Of a stretch of DNA of 36,195 nucleotides, positions 17,247 to 24,734 are shown one piece after another (the first letter of the stretch is position 1; every line of letters starts with the position of its first letter). A model generated the notes under the pieces. The model was not told the DNA's origin. It saw only the letters and a list, made by a program, of their open reading frames with translations, and did not search any database. Source of the DNA: Lachnospiraceae bacterium. Lineage in GTDB: Bacteria; Bacillota; Clostridia; Lachnospirales; Lachnospiraceae. The position numbers and the translations under genes are program-made. The stretch spans positions 1-36,195 of the forward strand of contig JAEELL010000026.1 of the NCBI GenBank assembly GCA_016282745.1. Direction: 5' to 3'.

Positions 17247-17298
17247 AAAACCTCCAAAGCAGAATATGGTTATTTACCATATCTACTTTGGAGGTTTT
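17247..17298. terminator. bidirectional terminator
   Basis: AAAACCTCCAAAG (17247-17259) pairs with CTTTGGAGGTTTT (17286-17298), and inside it ATATGG pairs with CCATAT. A-rich and T-rich flanks serve both converging genes. Confidence 0.9.
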
Positions 17299-17299
17299 C

Positions 17300-18373
17300 T
17301 TATTTTACACTACCAAATCCATACTTTCTTACCAAATGTATTACTTTCTCTATTTCCTCTGGAATGTATAAATGTCGTCCACATTCTTTCATACACTCCT
17401 GATGTGTACATTTCCTACAATGTTCATATGTCTGCTCTATGTCCATCTTCAATTTGTTAACCGCCCAAAACTCCTTGCCAAGATTGTAATAATTGAACTG
17501 TCTGAAACTTGTATGAATCTCATGTCCATAAGGGCACACGCATCTCTCACACCTGTCACAGCCAATAGGTTCAAAAGTTTTTCTAAGGCGCTCAAGAACT
17601 TCCTCAAAAGTAAAATGAATAGGCGGATATTCTTTTGCAAATGCAACCTCTGCCTGTTCAAAAGTACCAATTCCCAAAAGTGCACAGGAAAATGGATACT
17701 CTAAAATTCCTCCTATCAATTCCTCAACAGAAAAAGGATCAATTAAAAGACCTGCTGCATATACTTTATTCAATATAAAACCTTTATCTCTAAATGCCTC
17801 CTCATTTTTGATTCTTTCCAGCATACCTCGCTCTAATATATTTCCACTTCCTTGAAGTACATCTACTCTGGGATCCAAAGCTGCGCGGTATAACACGTCA
17901 TAATAATGTGAAGCTATTCCAGTGTAGCCTATCTTTCCCTCTCGTTTCAAATCAAACAAAGCATCTACTGCTCCATATTTTCCAAAAACTTCATCTGCAT
18001 TACTCTCATCCACCTGATGCACAAAATAAATATCTGGCTTAGTTACAAGATTTTCAGTGCTTCTTAAGACTTCTCTGTAAATCTCTCCCCCACTGAAAAA
18101 TCTGGCTTTGTCTGAAATAATAATCTTATTCCTGTTTATAGTTTTTGCAAATTCTCCTAGCTTAATTTCTGCATCACCATATTCTTCCAAAATTGCAGTA
18201 TCATAAAAATTGCACCCCAGCTCATATGCCCTTCTCATAATCGCAACTGCTGTTTCATTATCCGGGCTAAAATACTGTGGCAATACGGGAACATGTCCGC
18301 TTAATATTGGAATAGTGCCGAATCCGATTTCTGATACTTTGATTCCTGTTTTTCCTAATTCTCTATATCTCAT
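17300..18373 (-). CDS. aldo/keto reductase with C-terminal cysteine cluster
   Basis: A 357-residue cytoplasmic oxidoreductase. The N-terminus MRYRELGKTGIKVSEIGFGT is typical of aldo/keto reductases. The catalytic tetrad can be placed as Asp and Tyr in CNFYDTAILEEYG, Lys in IISDKAR and His in DIYFVHQVDE. After the barrel the protein carries a Cys-rich tail: CDRCERCVCPYG, then CRKCTHQECMKECGRH. Aldo/keto reductases with such tails are thought to bind a [4Fe-4S] cluster, probably for electron transfer rather than NADPH-only chemistry. AGGGAA precedes the ATG. It lies 13 bases after the large leucine-rich repeat gene and is the last gene of the run that starts at the deformylase. Confidence 0.85.
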   Translation of the reverse strand: MRYRELGKTGIKVSEIGFGTIPILSGHVPVLPQYFSPDNETAVAIMRRAYELGCNFYDTAILEEYGDAEIKLGEFAKTINRNKIIISDKARFFSGGEIYREVLRSTENLVTKPDIYFVHQVDESNADEVFGKYGAVDALFDLKREGKIGYTGIASHYYDVLYRAALDPRVDVLQGSGNILERGMLERIKNEEAFRDKGFILNKVYAAGLLIDPFSVEELIGGILEYPFSCALLGIGTFEQAEVAFAKEYPPIHFTFEEVLERLRKTFEPIGCDRCERCVCPYGHEIHTSFRQFNYYNLGKEFWAVNKLKMDIEQTYEHCRKCTHQECMKECGRHLYIPEEIEKVIHLVRKYGFGSVK

Positions 18374-18386
18374 ATAATTTCCCTAA

Positions 18387-21300
18387 TTAATATCTGTGTA
18401 TCACAACATTATCGCAATATTCAAACACTCTGTCCATAAGCTGTGTTTCCTTTGAAATATATACTTCTTCCAGTTTATCGCAAAAAGCAAAAGCTTCATT
18501 CTCAATTACTTTCACAGACTTTGGAATGTAGAGCTTTGTCAATGATTTGCATCTAAAAAAAGCCCTGGCCGGAATTATTTCTAACTGGTTTGAAATATGA
18601 ATTTCCTTCAGACTTGCGCAATGCTCAAAACATCTGCCGCCTATTTCTTTTAAACTATCCGACAAATCGATTGATTCCATGGACTGGCAACCTGAAAATG
18701 CACGAGGCCCAATATATGAAACAGCCTGCGCGTTTGTCACATACTTTAACCATTTACTGTTTTCAAATGCTGATTTTCCTATTCTGCCCGTGTCATCAGA
18801 TAATGCAATACTTTCTAACAAATGGCAATCCTTATATACACAATCCCCAACAGCCTTAATTCCTAAAGGAAATGTCAGATTAACAATATTCCCCGTGCTC
18901 TCTATCAGATTATTATCTTCATCTAATTTAAAGCAGTTGATACATTCTAAAAAGATTTTTTGAATAATATCTGGAAAATCCTTTTTTGTTATATCTAAAA
19001 CATCACTCAACACATACTCATCCTTGTTCCAATCAATAATCTTTTTCAGATTCAAACAATTTCTGAAGGCAAGATTTTCGATAATCATTCTCTCCGAAGG
19101 AATCTCTAACTCTGTTAACTGGGTATTCCCTGCAAAACACCAGCTGGCAACCCTCTTTACAGACTGGGGAATCACTGCCTTTCCTTTACACAGTGTCCCA
19201 TCCAAAAGTACGTTGTTCACAATAATCATCTCAGTCTTTTTTCGCTCTTCCTCAAGCCAAGTGGTCATGGAAAAAGTGTGGCTTCCAAAACGCTTCACTG
19301 AGTCTGGAATAACTATCTCCTTTAATCGAACATGATCGCGAAAGACATCCTGACCTATCTCTTCAATATCTTGAGGAATAGTTACTTTTGTTGCATCTTG
19401 GGTATAACCCTCAAGAATCCTTCCTTCCTTTATAATGAAACACGAATAAATTGATCCGATGACCTCCTTAATCGGTGCCGGATAAGGATTGTTAGTGTGA
19501 TTCAAACTGTCCGCGAATTTGTAAAACTCATATTGTTTCGATTCATAAATGACAGATCTAATCTGAGTGCAACCAATAAATACACCACTTTTAAGTACTG
19601 TGTCTGAGGATATTTCCACCGACTCTAAAGATGCACAATCAGCAAAAGCATGATATTCGCATTCCACTTTGTGAAGTTCTACTTTTTTGAGAGAATCACA
19701 TCTTTCAAAAGCTCTCTCTCCAATCATTTTAATTCCGGAAAAATCAAATGCTTTTAAATGAATGCACTCATCAAAACATCTCGCTTCCATTTTCGTAACT
19801 TCATTTGCATCAAATTTATGTAGTGAATAGCAACCTGCAAAACTCTCTGGCGGCAAAACAGAAACGCCCGACAGCGAAACTTCCTCCAGTTTTCTACAAT
19901 ACGAAAAGATTGCTCTGCCTATGGACTTAACATTCAAACAAACTTTTCTAAGATTAGGGCATGTTGAAAATGCATTTTGTTCAATAATACATTCCAGTGC
20001 ATCAATTATTACTTCCTCCAAATTTGGACAAGATGCAAATGCATACTTTCCTATTTGTTTTACCCCAGTTAATTTAAGAACTTTGATGTCCTCATTTTTG
20101 GTAAATGCATAAGACTTAACATCCTCATTTGAAGTAAATACATAAGATTTAATATTCTCTTTTTCTTTTAGTTCTGCTGTCACCTGTGAAAAATGCTTTG
20201 ACTGATAAAATGCGTAAGGATGTATGTTTGCATTCTTTGGCATATCCTCCCAAGGCTTTAGTGCAAAGCAACGACGAAAAGCATATTCTCCTATGAACTC
20301 CAAGGAACCACTAATATTACATTTCAATAGTTTTTTACACTCGGCAAAAGCTTCTCTCTCTATCCTTTTTAGCTTATCCGGCAATACAATGTTCTGTAAG
20401 GTTAAGCACCCTTCAAAGGCCTGCTCTCTTATTTCTCTCAAACTATCAGGGCATAGAACTGTTTTGAGTTGCTCATTTCCAAAAAAACAGCGTTCGCCAA
20501 CAATCTCTACTCCTTTTGGAATCTGTATTTGCTCTTCATTTCCCATATAGCGAATCAAAACTCTTCCGCTGATATAAAAATCTCCCAACACCTGATCTCT
20601 GATTCTGCCAATCAGCTCGTTTGAATTCTCATCCTCCAACATATAAGTTGTGTCATGAATATGAATCTTTTTCAGATTACAACACCCACGAAACGCCTTA
20701 TCATCCAGAATAACATCTTCGTTTTGAATTGTTATTTCCTCTAGGCTGATGCAATTAAGAAAGGCATTTGCTCTTATCTCTCTCAATGACTTAGGTAATA
20801 TTATTTTTACTATACCTTTTTTGTCAAAAAAACAGCTTTTTCCTATACTGGTAATACCTTCCGGAATGAAGATAGATTTCAAATTTATTGAATATTTTTT
20901 CAATACTCCATCTTCTATTTCCATGGAATTATATACACTCTCTGCGATGGATTTTATAACCTTTGGGTATGATGCATGAGAATCCATCACTTCAATCAGA
21001 TTTTTTATTTCGTAAACGTCATCTGATAATGATATTTTTTTAATATTAACACAGCCCAAAAACACTTCATCCACAAAGTTAGCATCATCTACATTTTTGT
21101 TTAGTGCAAGTTCCTGAAGCATGAGATTATGAGAAAATAATTGTTTTTCTAAACGAAGTGGCCCTTCCATTACAACTTTCTTAAGGCCGTCGCAATATAA
21201 AAAAGCACAGTTCCCCACCTTTGTCATAGATTTTGGGAAAATCAACTCCTCCAACTTATGACATCTGTGAAATGCAAACTCTCCCACTTCCAATAATCCA

Positions 21301-21521
21301 TCAAGAAAACTCAGCTTACTAATTTGTCTACACCCTTTAAAGGCCATGGATTCTATGCGTTTAAGTGTAGTAGGAAGGCTTACATCCAGTATCCATGCCA
21401 TTCCCTTAAATGCGCCTTTTCCAATTGTGTGAACGCCTTCCGGAATCCTAACATCTCCCGACGAACCCACATAGGCTTTCAATATTCCATCTTCTATTTC
21501 AAATTGATCTTGCACCAACAT
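18387..21521 (-). CDS. large BspA-type leucine-rich repeat protein without signal peptide
   Basis: A 1044-residue protein built almost wholly of BspA/TpLRR (LRR_5) repeats of about 23 residues, with units such as VRIPEGVHTIGKGAFKG, IVLPDKLKRIEREAFAEC and IYIPKSVKVIENEAFAFC-like variants. Four similar openings (EIEDGILKAYVG, EIEDGVLKKYSI, YISGRVLIRYMG, IIKEGRILEGYT) show larger internal modules of roughly 210-340 residues. No signal peptide, anchor or membrane helix is visible, unlike surface BspA proteins, so it is probably cytoplasmic. The start is the ATG at 21521, nine bases after GGGAG; a TTG at 21530 is the alternative. It lies in a tight operon between dus and the aldo/keto reductase. 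Its role may be to bind proteins, but this is inference. Confidence 0.85.
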   Translation of the reverse strand: MLVQDQFEIEDGILKAYVGSSGDVRIPEGVHTIGKGAFKGMAWILDVSLPTTLKRIESMAFKGCRQISKLSFLDGLLEVGEFAFHRCHKLEELIFPKSMTKVGNCAFLYCDGLKKVVMEGPLRLEKQLFSHNLMLQELALNKNVDDANFVDEVFLGCVNIKKISLSDDVYEIKNLIEVMDSHASYPKVIKSIAESVYNSMEIEDGVLKKYSINLKSIFIPEGITSIGKSCFFDKKGIVKIILPKSLREIRANAFLNCISLEEITIQNEDVILDDKAFRGCCNLKKIHIHDTTYMLEDENSNELIGRIRDQVLGDFYISGRVLIRYMGNEEQIQIPKGVEIVGERCFFGNEQLKTVLCPDSLREIREQAFEGCLTLQNIVLPDKLKRIEREAFAECKKLLKCNISGSLEFIGEYAFRRCFALKPWEDMPKNANIHPYAFYQSKHFSQVTAELKEKENIKSYVFTSNEDVKSYAFTKNEDIKVLKLTGVKQIGKYAFASCPNLEEVIIDALECIIEQNAFSTCPNLRKVCLNVKSIGRAIFSYCRKLEEVSLSGVSVLPPESFAGCYSLHKFDANEVTKMEARCFDECIHLKAFDFSGIKMIGERAFERCDSLKKVELHKVECEYHAFADCASLESVEISSDTVLKSGVFIGCTQIRSVIYESKQYEFYKFADSLNHTNNPYPAPIKEVIGSIYSCFIIKEGRILEGYTQDATKVTIPQDIEEIGQDVFRDHVRLKEIVIPDSVKRFGSHTFSMTTWLEEERKKTEMIIVNNVLLDGTLCKGKAVIPQSVKRVASWCFAGNTQLTELEIPSERMIIENLAFRNCLNLKKIIDWNKDEYVLSDVLDITKKDFPDIIQKIFLECINCFKLDEDNNLIESTGNIVNLTFPLGIKAVGDCVYKDCHLLESIALSDDTGRIGKSAFENSKWLKYVTNAQAVSYIGPRAFSGCQSMESIDLSDSLKEIGGRCFEHCASLKEIHISNQLEIIPARAFFRCKSLTKLYIPKSVKVIENEAFAFCDKLEEVYISKETQLMDRVFEYCDNVVIHRY

Positions 21522-21558
21522 TTTTCTCAACTCCCATTATTAACTGTTCCGATTGGAG

Positions 21559-22518
21559 CTATTTATCAAAAATTTCTCCTAAAACACTCTCCAGTTCTGA
21601 TATATTTCCACATTTGTACAAATCCAACTTATACTGTTTTGTTCCAGGCATTTTTTTCATAAAGTAGGACGACAACTTCTTTATGTATGAAAGAACGTAT
21701 AACTCGTCAAAACATTCTTTTGCAATATCCAGCTGCTCTAACAACAGACTGTATTTTGTATCCACACTTTCCTTTCCTGTTAATTCTGAAAAAATAAGTG
21801 GATTTTCAAATCCATATCTGGCAAGCATAATACCATCTGCCCCTGTCTTTTCCATCATCTCCTGCGCTCTTTCTTTTGAAGTTATTCCTCCGTTCGCAAA
21901 TACAGGGATGCTAACTGACTGCTTTGCCAGTTTGATATAATCGTATAAAGGCTCACCATCATACATCATATCTCTTGTTCTACCATGCACAGTTATCATG
22001 TCAGCTCCAGACATTTCGCACATTCGCACAAATTCTTCTATCACTATATTGTTTCTGTTCATTCCAAGGCGACACTTCACTGAAACTACTTTTCCGCTCC
22101 TCTTACAAGCTTCAATTATTTTGGAAGCTCTTGGTATATCTTCCAACAGTGCACTGCCTTCTCCGGCTTTTATTACGTTTGGAACAGGGCATCCCATATT
22201 TATATCAATGATGTCAAACTTTTCCAATCGCTCACTTTTTGCAGCCCTTTCAAAAACTGTTGGGATGGCCCCCAGCAGCTGCACACATTTTAATTTTTCA
22301 CGATCGTCCGTATACAATAATTTTGATGTTGCCCTATCGTTGTATTTAAGTCCATCAGAACTAATCATTTCCGTATAGGCACTTCCTGCCCCCAATTTTT
22401 CTACCATCAATCGAAATGGAAAACAGGTGTACCCGGCAAGGGGCGCCATCAACACATTTGAAGAAAATCTGATTCCACCAACAGTTATTTCTTTTCCAAG
22501 CTTATTTTCCTTCTGCAT
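21559..22518 (-). CDS. tRNA-dihydrouridine synthase family protein
   Basis: A 319-residue FMN-dependent enzyme that reduces uridines in the tRNA D-loop. The TIM-barrel signatures are present: VLMAPLAGYTCFPFR at the N-terminus, DIIDINMGCPVPNVIKAGEG with the catalytic Cys, the phosphate-binding end SIPVFANGGI, and GADGIMLARYGFENP. VSVKCRLGM and ITVHGRTRDMMYDG are the usual substrate-side motifs. The length is typical of DusB-like proteins. AGGGGAG precedes the ATG. It lies 20 bases after the split SF0329-like gene and 37 before the leucine-rich repeat gene. Whether it is the only Dus of the host or an accessory copy cannot be told from this window. Confidence 0.9.
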   Translation of the reverse strand: MQKENKLGKEITVGGIRFSSNVLMAPLAGYTCFPFRLMVEKLGAGSAYTEMISSDGLKYNDRATSKLLYTDDREKLKCVQLLGAIPTVFERAAKSERLEKFDIIDINMGCPVPNVIKAGEGSALLEDIPRASKIIEACKRSGKVVSVKCRLGMNRNNIVIEEFVRMCEMSGADMITVHGRTRDMMYDGEPLYDYIKLAKQSVSIPVFANGGITSKERAQEMMEKTGADGIMLARYGFENPLIFSELTGKESVDTKYSLLLEQLDIAKECFDELYVLSYIKKLSSYFMKKMPGTKQYKLDLYKCGNISELESVLGEIFDK

Positions 22519-22538
22519 ATTACTCCCCTCTCTATATT

Positions 22539-22847
22539 TTATATTTCATTCTCTAATGGAATGCGAATGCCTTCCGCATCCAGTCTAAGTTTGTAAAACT
22601 TATGCAGCCATTCAGGCTGTTCCATAGCTGTCTTCGCTATTTCTAAAAGTGTCCGCTTGCCTACTCGCCTATCAAGTATAGCAAACATTCTAATTAGAGG
22701 ATCTTCGTCCGCAATGCTTTCCTTGATATCCTGGTTCAAGTATTTCTTTATTGCAAATGGGATATCGAATGAGTCAACGATACCATCATTAACTGAAATC
22801 CTTTGAGCCTCATCTTCTGCAGAAGAATTAACTTCATCAAACAGCAT
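22539..22847 (-). CDS. SF0329-like protein, C-terminal half
   Basis: This 102-codon frame begins with an ATG directly after the TAA that ends the frame at 22848-23099, in the same reading frame. It carries the C-terminal half of the SF0329-like family: FDIPFAIKKYLNQDIKES, then DPLIRMFAILDRRVGKRTL and FYKLRLDAEGI. In relatives this follows the N-terminal half in one protein of about 180-190 residues. No ribosome site other than the end of the upstream frame is seen, so translation would need restart at the TAA-ATG junction. I read the pair as one gene with a nonsense codon, though reinitiation could still give two pieces. Function of the family is unknown. Confidence 0.6.
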   Translation of the reverse strand: MLFDEVNSSAEDEAQRISVNDGIVDSFDIPFAIKKYLNQDIKESIADEDPLIRMFAILDRRVGKRTLLEIAKTAMEQPEWLHKFYKLRLDAEGIRIPLENEI

Positions 22848-23099
22848 TTACTTGCCCGTCCATTCTCTTGGCGAGATGTCTTGTTTCTTTTTTATCTCAC
22901 TGGCAATCTGCGAATAGTTACTCTCATTGTACGGATTTGCCTGAAATATTTCCTTGCCATCAACTCGCACAGCAAATCTACCATACTCATCAGGTGCTCC
23001 ATGATATATAGTGCGAAAGTACTGCACTCTTCCTCGGAGTTTCTCACACAGCAAGTCCTGTTCCAGTCGTTTTCTTATACTGCTCCATGATTTTGACAT
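22848..23099 (-). CDS. SF0329-like protein, N-terminal half
   Basis: A frame of 83 codons with GGAGGAG just upstream of the ATG at 23099. It shows the family opening SWSSIRKRLEQDLLCEKLRGRVQY in shortened form (WSSIRKRLEQ, then LRGRVQYF), followed by RFAVRVDGKEIFQAN. It ends at a TAA (22848-22850) after ISPREWTGK, and the second half continues in the same frame from the next codon. Length is under half of the family norm, so this half alone is probably not functional. It lies 68 bases downstream of the deformylase gene, in what looks like one transcript. Confidence 0.6.
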   Translation of the reverse strand: MSKSWSSIRKRLEQDLLCEKLRGRVQYFRTIYHGAPDEYGRFAVRVDGKEIFQANPYNESNYSQIASEIKKKQDISPREWTGK

Positions 23100-23167
23100 T
23101 TTTCAACTCCTCCACTTTTTAACTGTATTGTTGCTCACCACTTATTGAAGTGTGAGTCTTCTCCGAC

Positions 23168-23578
23168 TTAGATTAATTCACCACTAAAATGCTGTATCTC
23201 ATGCTGGATAATCTGTGCTGTGAAATCCTTGTATTTGCCATGCTGTGGCTTGAAGTTCTGGTCTAGGTAATCGACTTCTATTTCTTTGTAACGAGTGCAC
23301 GGTCTCACACCATCGAGTGACAGACAACTTTCCTCAGTCTCATACTTTCCACACTTCTTAGTAATCACCGGATTAATCATAGGAAAGACAAATGGACCTA
23401 CAGCCACTACTATTATCTGCTTCTTCACACCTATCATGTTTGCAGCCATGCCAACACACCTATCCATATTTGCTTTTAATGTATCCATCAAATCCACTAT
23501 CACCTGCTTATCTGCCTCCGTCGCCGGTTCAGATTTCTGCTGCAGAAAAAAAGGATCTCTAACAATTTTCTTTACCAT
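23168..23578 (-). CDS. def: peptide deformylase
   Basis: A 136-residue metalloenzyme that removes the formyl group from new proteins. The three family motifs are recognisable in order: CVGMAANMIG (usually GxGLAAxQ), EESCLSLDG (usually EGCLS, with the metal-binding Cys) and QHEIQHFSG (HExxH, with both His and the Glu). The short form with an FLQQKSEPAT N-terminus is common in Clostridia. The Gly to Ser change in motif 2 is unusual but leaves the Cys. GAGGAG precedes the ATG. It heads the minus-strand run deformylase, SF0329, Dus, LRR, aldo/keto reductase. It is probably an accessory copy, because housekeeping def usually sits with fmt and priA. Confidence 0.9.
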   Translation of the reverse strand: MVKKIVRDPFFLQQKSEPATEADKQVIVDLMDTLKANMDRCVGMAANMIGVKKQIIVVAVGPFVFPMINPVITKKCGKYETEESCLSLDGVRPCTRYKEIEVDYLDQNFKPQHGKYKDFTAQIIQHEIQHFSGELI

Positions 23579-23683
23579 CTTTCAATGCTCCTCTCATCTC
23601 TTCCATAATACCATTTGTCTTCCATAATATCACACTTTCCTCCATGCCACTACAAACCACTAATATTTTCCCTAGCTATTATC

Positions 23684-23790
23684 CCAAATGCAAATTTCCG
23701 TGCAAGCACGGATTTGCGCTTGGCTCATCGTGGATATATCGAGATTTTCTTCTCGATATCCACTCTGTGTATCACTTCGAATCCGCTATG
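23684..23790. repeat. composite stem-loop repeat, copy B (within a 403-base gene-free gap)
   Basis: The gap 23579-23981 has no convincing gene but several hairpins. Arm 23684-23703 pairs with 23706-23723 around an AA loop closed by GTGC/GCAC, exactly as in copy A. The linker CTCATCGTGGAT follows. Then GTGGATATATCGAGA (23730-23744) pairs with TCTCGATATCCAC (23751-23763). ACTCTGTGTATCACTTCGAATCCGCT (in part) then matches copy A at 24-50, so the modules occur in a different order here. From 23826 to 23981 I see only AT-rich sequence. Confidence 0.65.
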
Positions 23791-23824
23791 TTGAACGATA
23801 CACCATTTTGGGAGTATCATTCAA
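23791..23824. repeat. 34-bp hairpin repeat, copy 2
   Basis: The same hairpin as at 16014-16047, differing in one loop base: arms 23791-23804 and 23811-23824, 6-base loop. It lies next to composite copy B. Confidence 0.75.
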
Positions 23825-23981
23825 GTATTAAATATTGTATTTTTGTTTATATCACTCACAACATATTGTTTTTTTCTATTGCTTAGTTCTCATAACTCAT
23901 CTAAAAATGCACAAGCATAAGATTTCTATCAATGCCGAATAAATACATTCTCACATTAAATCTCTAACATGTGCCATAAGT

Positions 23982-24290
23982 TTATCCTATCATAATGTGG
24001 CAATTGGTACCAACCGTTTTTTCTTGATAGTCCTGTTCACCCGTTACCATATAAATATTAGAAAACTGCTTTTCCGTAAGGCGCAACAATCTAACAATTC
24101 CAGTCTTTGGTGCCACCTCTGTAATGCGTCTATAATGTTTCTCTGAGGCTTTTCTGTTTTGAACTATTCGCATATATACTTCGGGAGCTATACGAATATA
24201 TCCATCTTTTTTGAGATAGTTCCTAAGCTTCGTATATTCAGTTTTTGTTCCCCATTTACCTGTCGGACTCAATATTGCTATCAATCTCAT
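23982..24290 (-). CDS. cas2: Cas2-family protein (orphan, type II-like)
   Basis: A 102-residue protein of the CRISPR adaptation partner family. The core agrees with type II Cas2: KLRNYLKKDGYIRIAPEVYMRI, then TGIVRLLRLTEKQFSNIYMVTGE (split here), the LTxTEKQ strand being especially typical. The N-terminal strand reads MRLIAILSPTG where most Cas2 proteins have an FD-x-P motif with the metal-binding Asp, so that Asp is missing. Cas2 acts mainly as a structural bridge for Cas1, so this alone does not prove loss of function. It overlaps the cas1 remnant by four bases (ATGA), the usual operon joint. No csn2, cas9 or CRISPR array is seen. Confidence 0.75.
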   Translation of the reverse strand: MRLIAILSPTGKWGTKTEYTKLRNYLKKDGYIRIAPEVYMRIVQNRKASEKHYRRITEVAPKTGIVRLLRLTEKQFSNIYMVTGEQDYQEKTVGTNCHIMIG

Positions 24291-24581
24291 TCATTTATCC
24301 CCTCCAAACTTTCAACTGGAAGAATTACTGGAAGAAGCAACTCCTCACTTGATTTATCCAGAATTATCCTTTTAAGACTTTCGACCATAATATCAATAGC
24401 ACTCATTATATTTACTTTTTTCCCATCTATCATACTATTCTTTTGCTGCTAAAGCCTCTCTACTATCAACCTCTTTGGGTTCAAAACCATTTAAATAATT
24501 ACAAATAGCCTCTGCTCCTTCAACCCCCAGTATTGTTAATGCTCTAGACTGATTACGTATTTTCTGCTCAATTATCTGCAT
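24287..24581 (-). pseudogene. cas1: cas1 remnant with large internal deletion (type II-like)
   Basis: Two short frames hold two separated pieces of one Cas1. The first (24581-24435) reads IIEQKIRNQSRALTILG, then GVEGAEAICNYL and SREALAAKE, matching the middle of type II Cas1 (QKI-NQ-S-L, and REGHAA with the catalytic Glu), and ends in TAG. The second (24433-24287), in another frame, reads DGKKVNIMSAIDIMVESLKR, then LLLPVILPVES, matching the Cas1 C-terminus. The segment between, with the catalytic His and Asp, is gone, as are about 100 N-terminal residues. The last four bases overlap the cas2 start. Comparison is with Streptococcus pyogenes Cas1 from memory. Confidence 0.75.
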
Positions 24582-24608
24582 CCCTTATTTTATAGGCTTT
24601 TGGAGGCA

Positions 24609-24697
24609 CAATCACCGAAAACGCTACGCTTATTTCGGGATTGTATCACGGTCGTCAAATGCATGAAAGCAAAGCTTTCTGCATTTTCCTCGTCGTG
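24609..24697. repeat. composite stem-loop repeat, copy C
   Basis: Stem 1 pairs CAATCACCGAAA (24609-24620) with TTTCGGGATTG (24633-24643) with one bulge; the loop contains CGCTACGCTT. The linker CACGGTCG (24647-24654) is identical to copy A. Stem 2 pairs 24657-24670 with 24674-24686 with one bulge, and CTCGTCGTG (24689-24697) follows, again identical to copy A. Both stems have different sequences from copy A. Confidence 0.65.
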
Positions 24698-24702
24698 TAC
24701 AC

Positions 24703-24732
24703 AAAAAAAGAACATCAAACGATGTTCTTTTT
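24703..24732 (-). terminator. terminator downstream of tRNA-Trp
   Basis: AAAAAAAGAACATC pairs with GATGTTCTTTTT around a 4-base loop, immediately after the tRNA 3' end. Duplicated at 13295-13327. Confidence 0.85.
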
Positions 24733-24734
24733 GA

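Noticed and set aside
23644-23886. 80-codon plus-strand frame across the hairpin repeats
   Set aside because: The sequence is made of composite and 34-bp hairpin repeats; the shared peptide with 16014 follows from the DNA repeat, and no ribosome site is present.
23579-23981. CRISPR array or csn2 beside cas2
   Set aside because: No 36-bp repeat with regular spacers and no open frame resembling csn2 was found in this gap; only hairpin repeats and AT-rich sequence.
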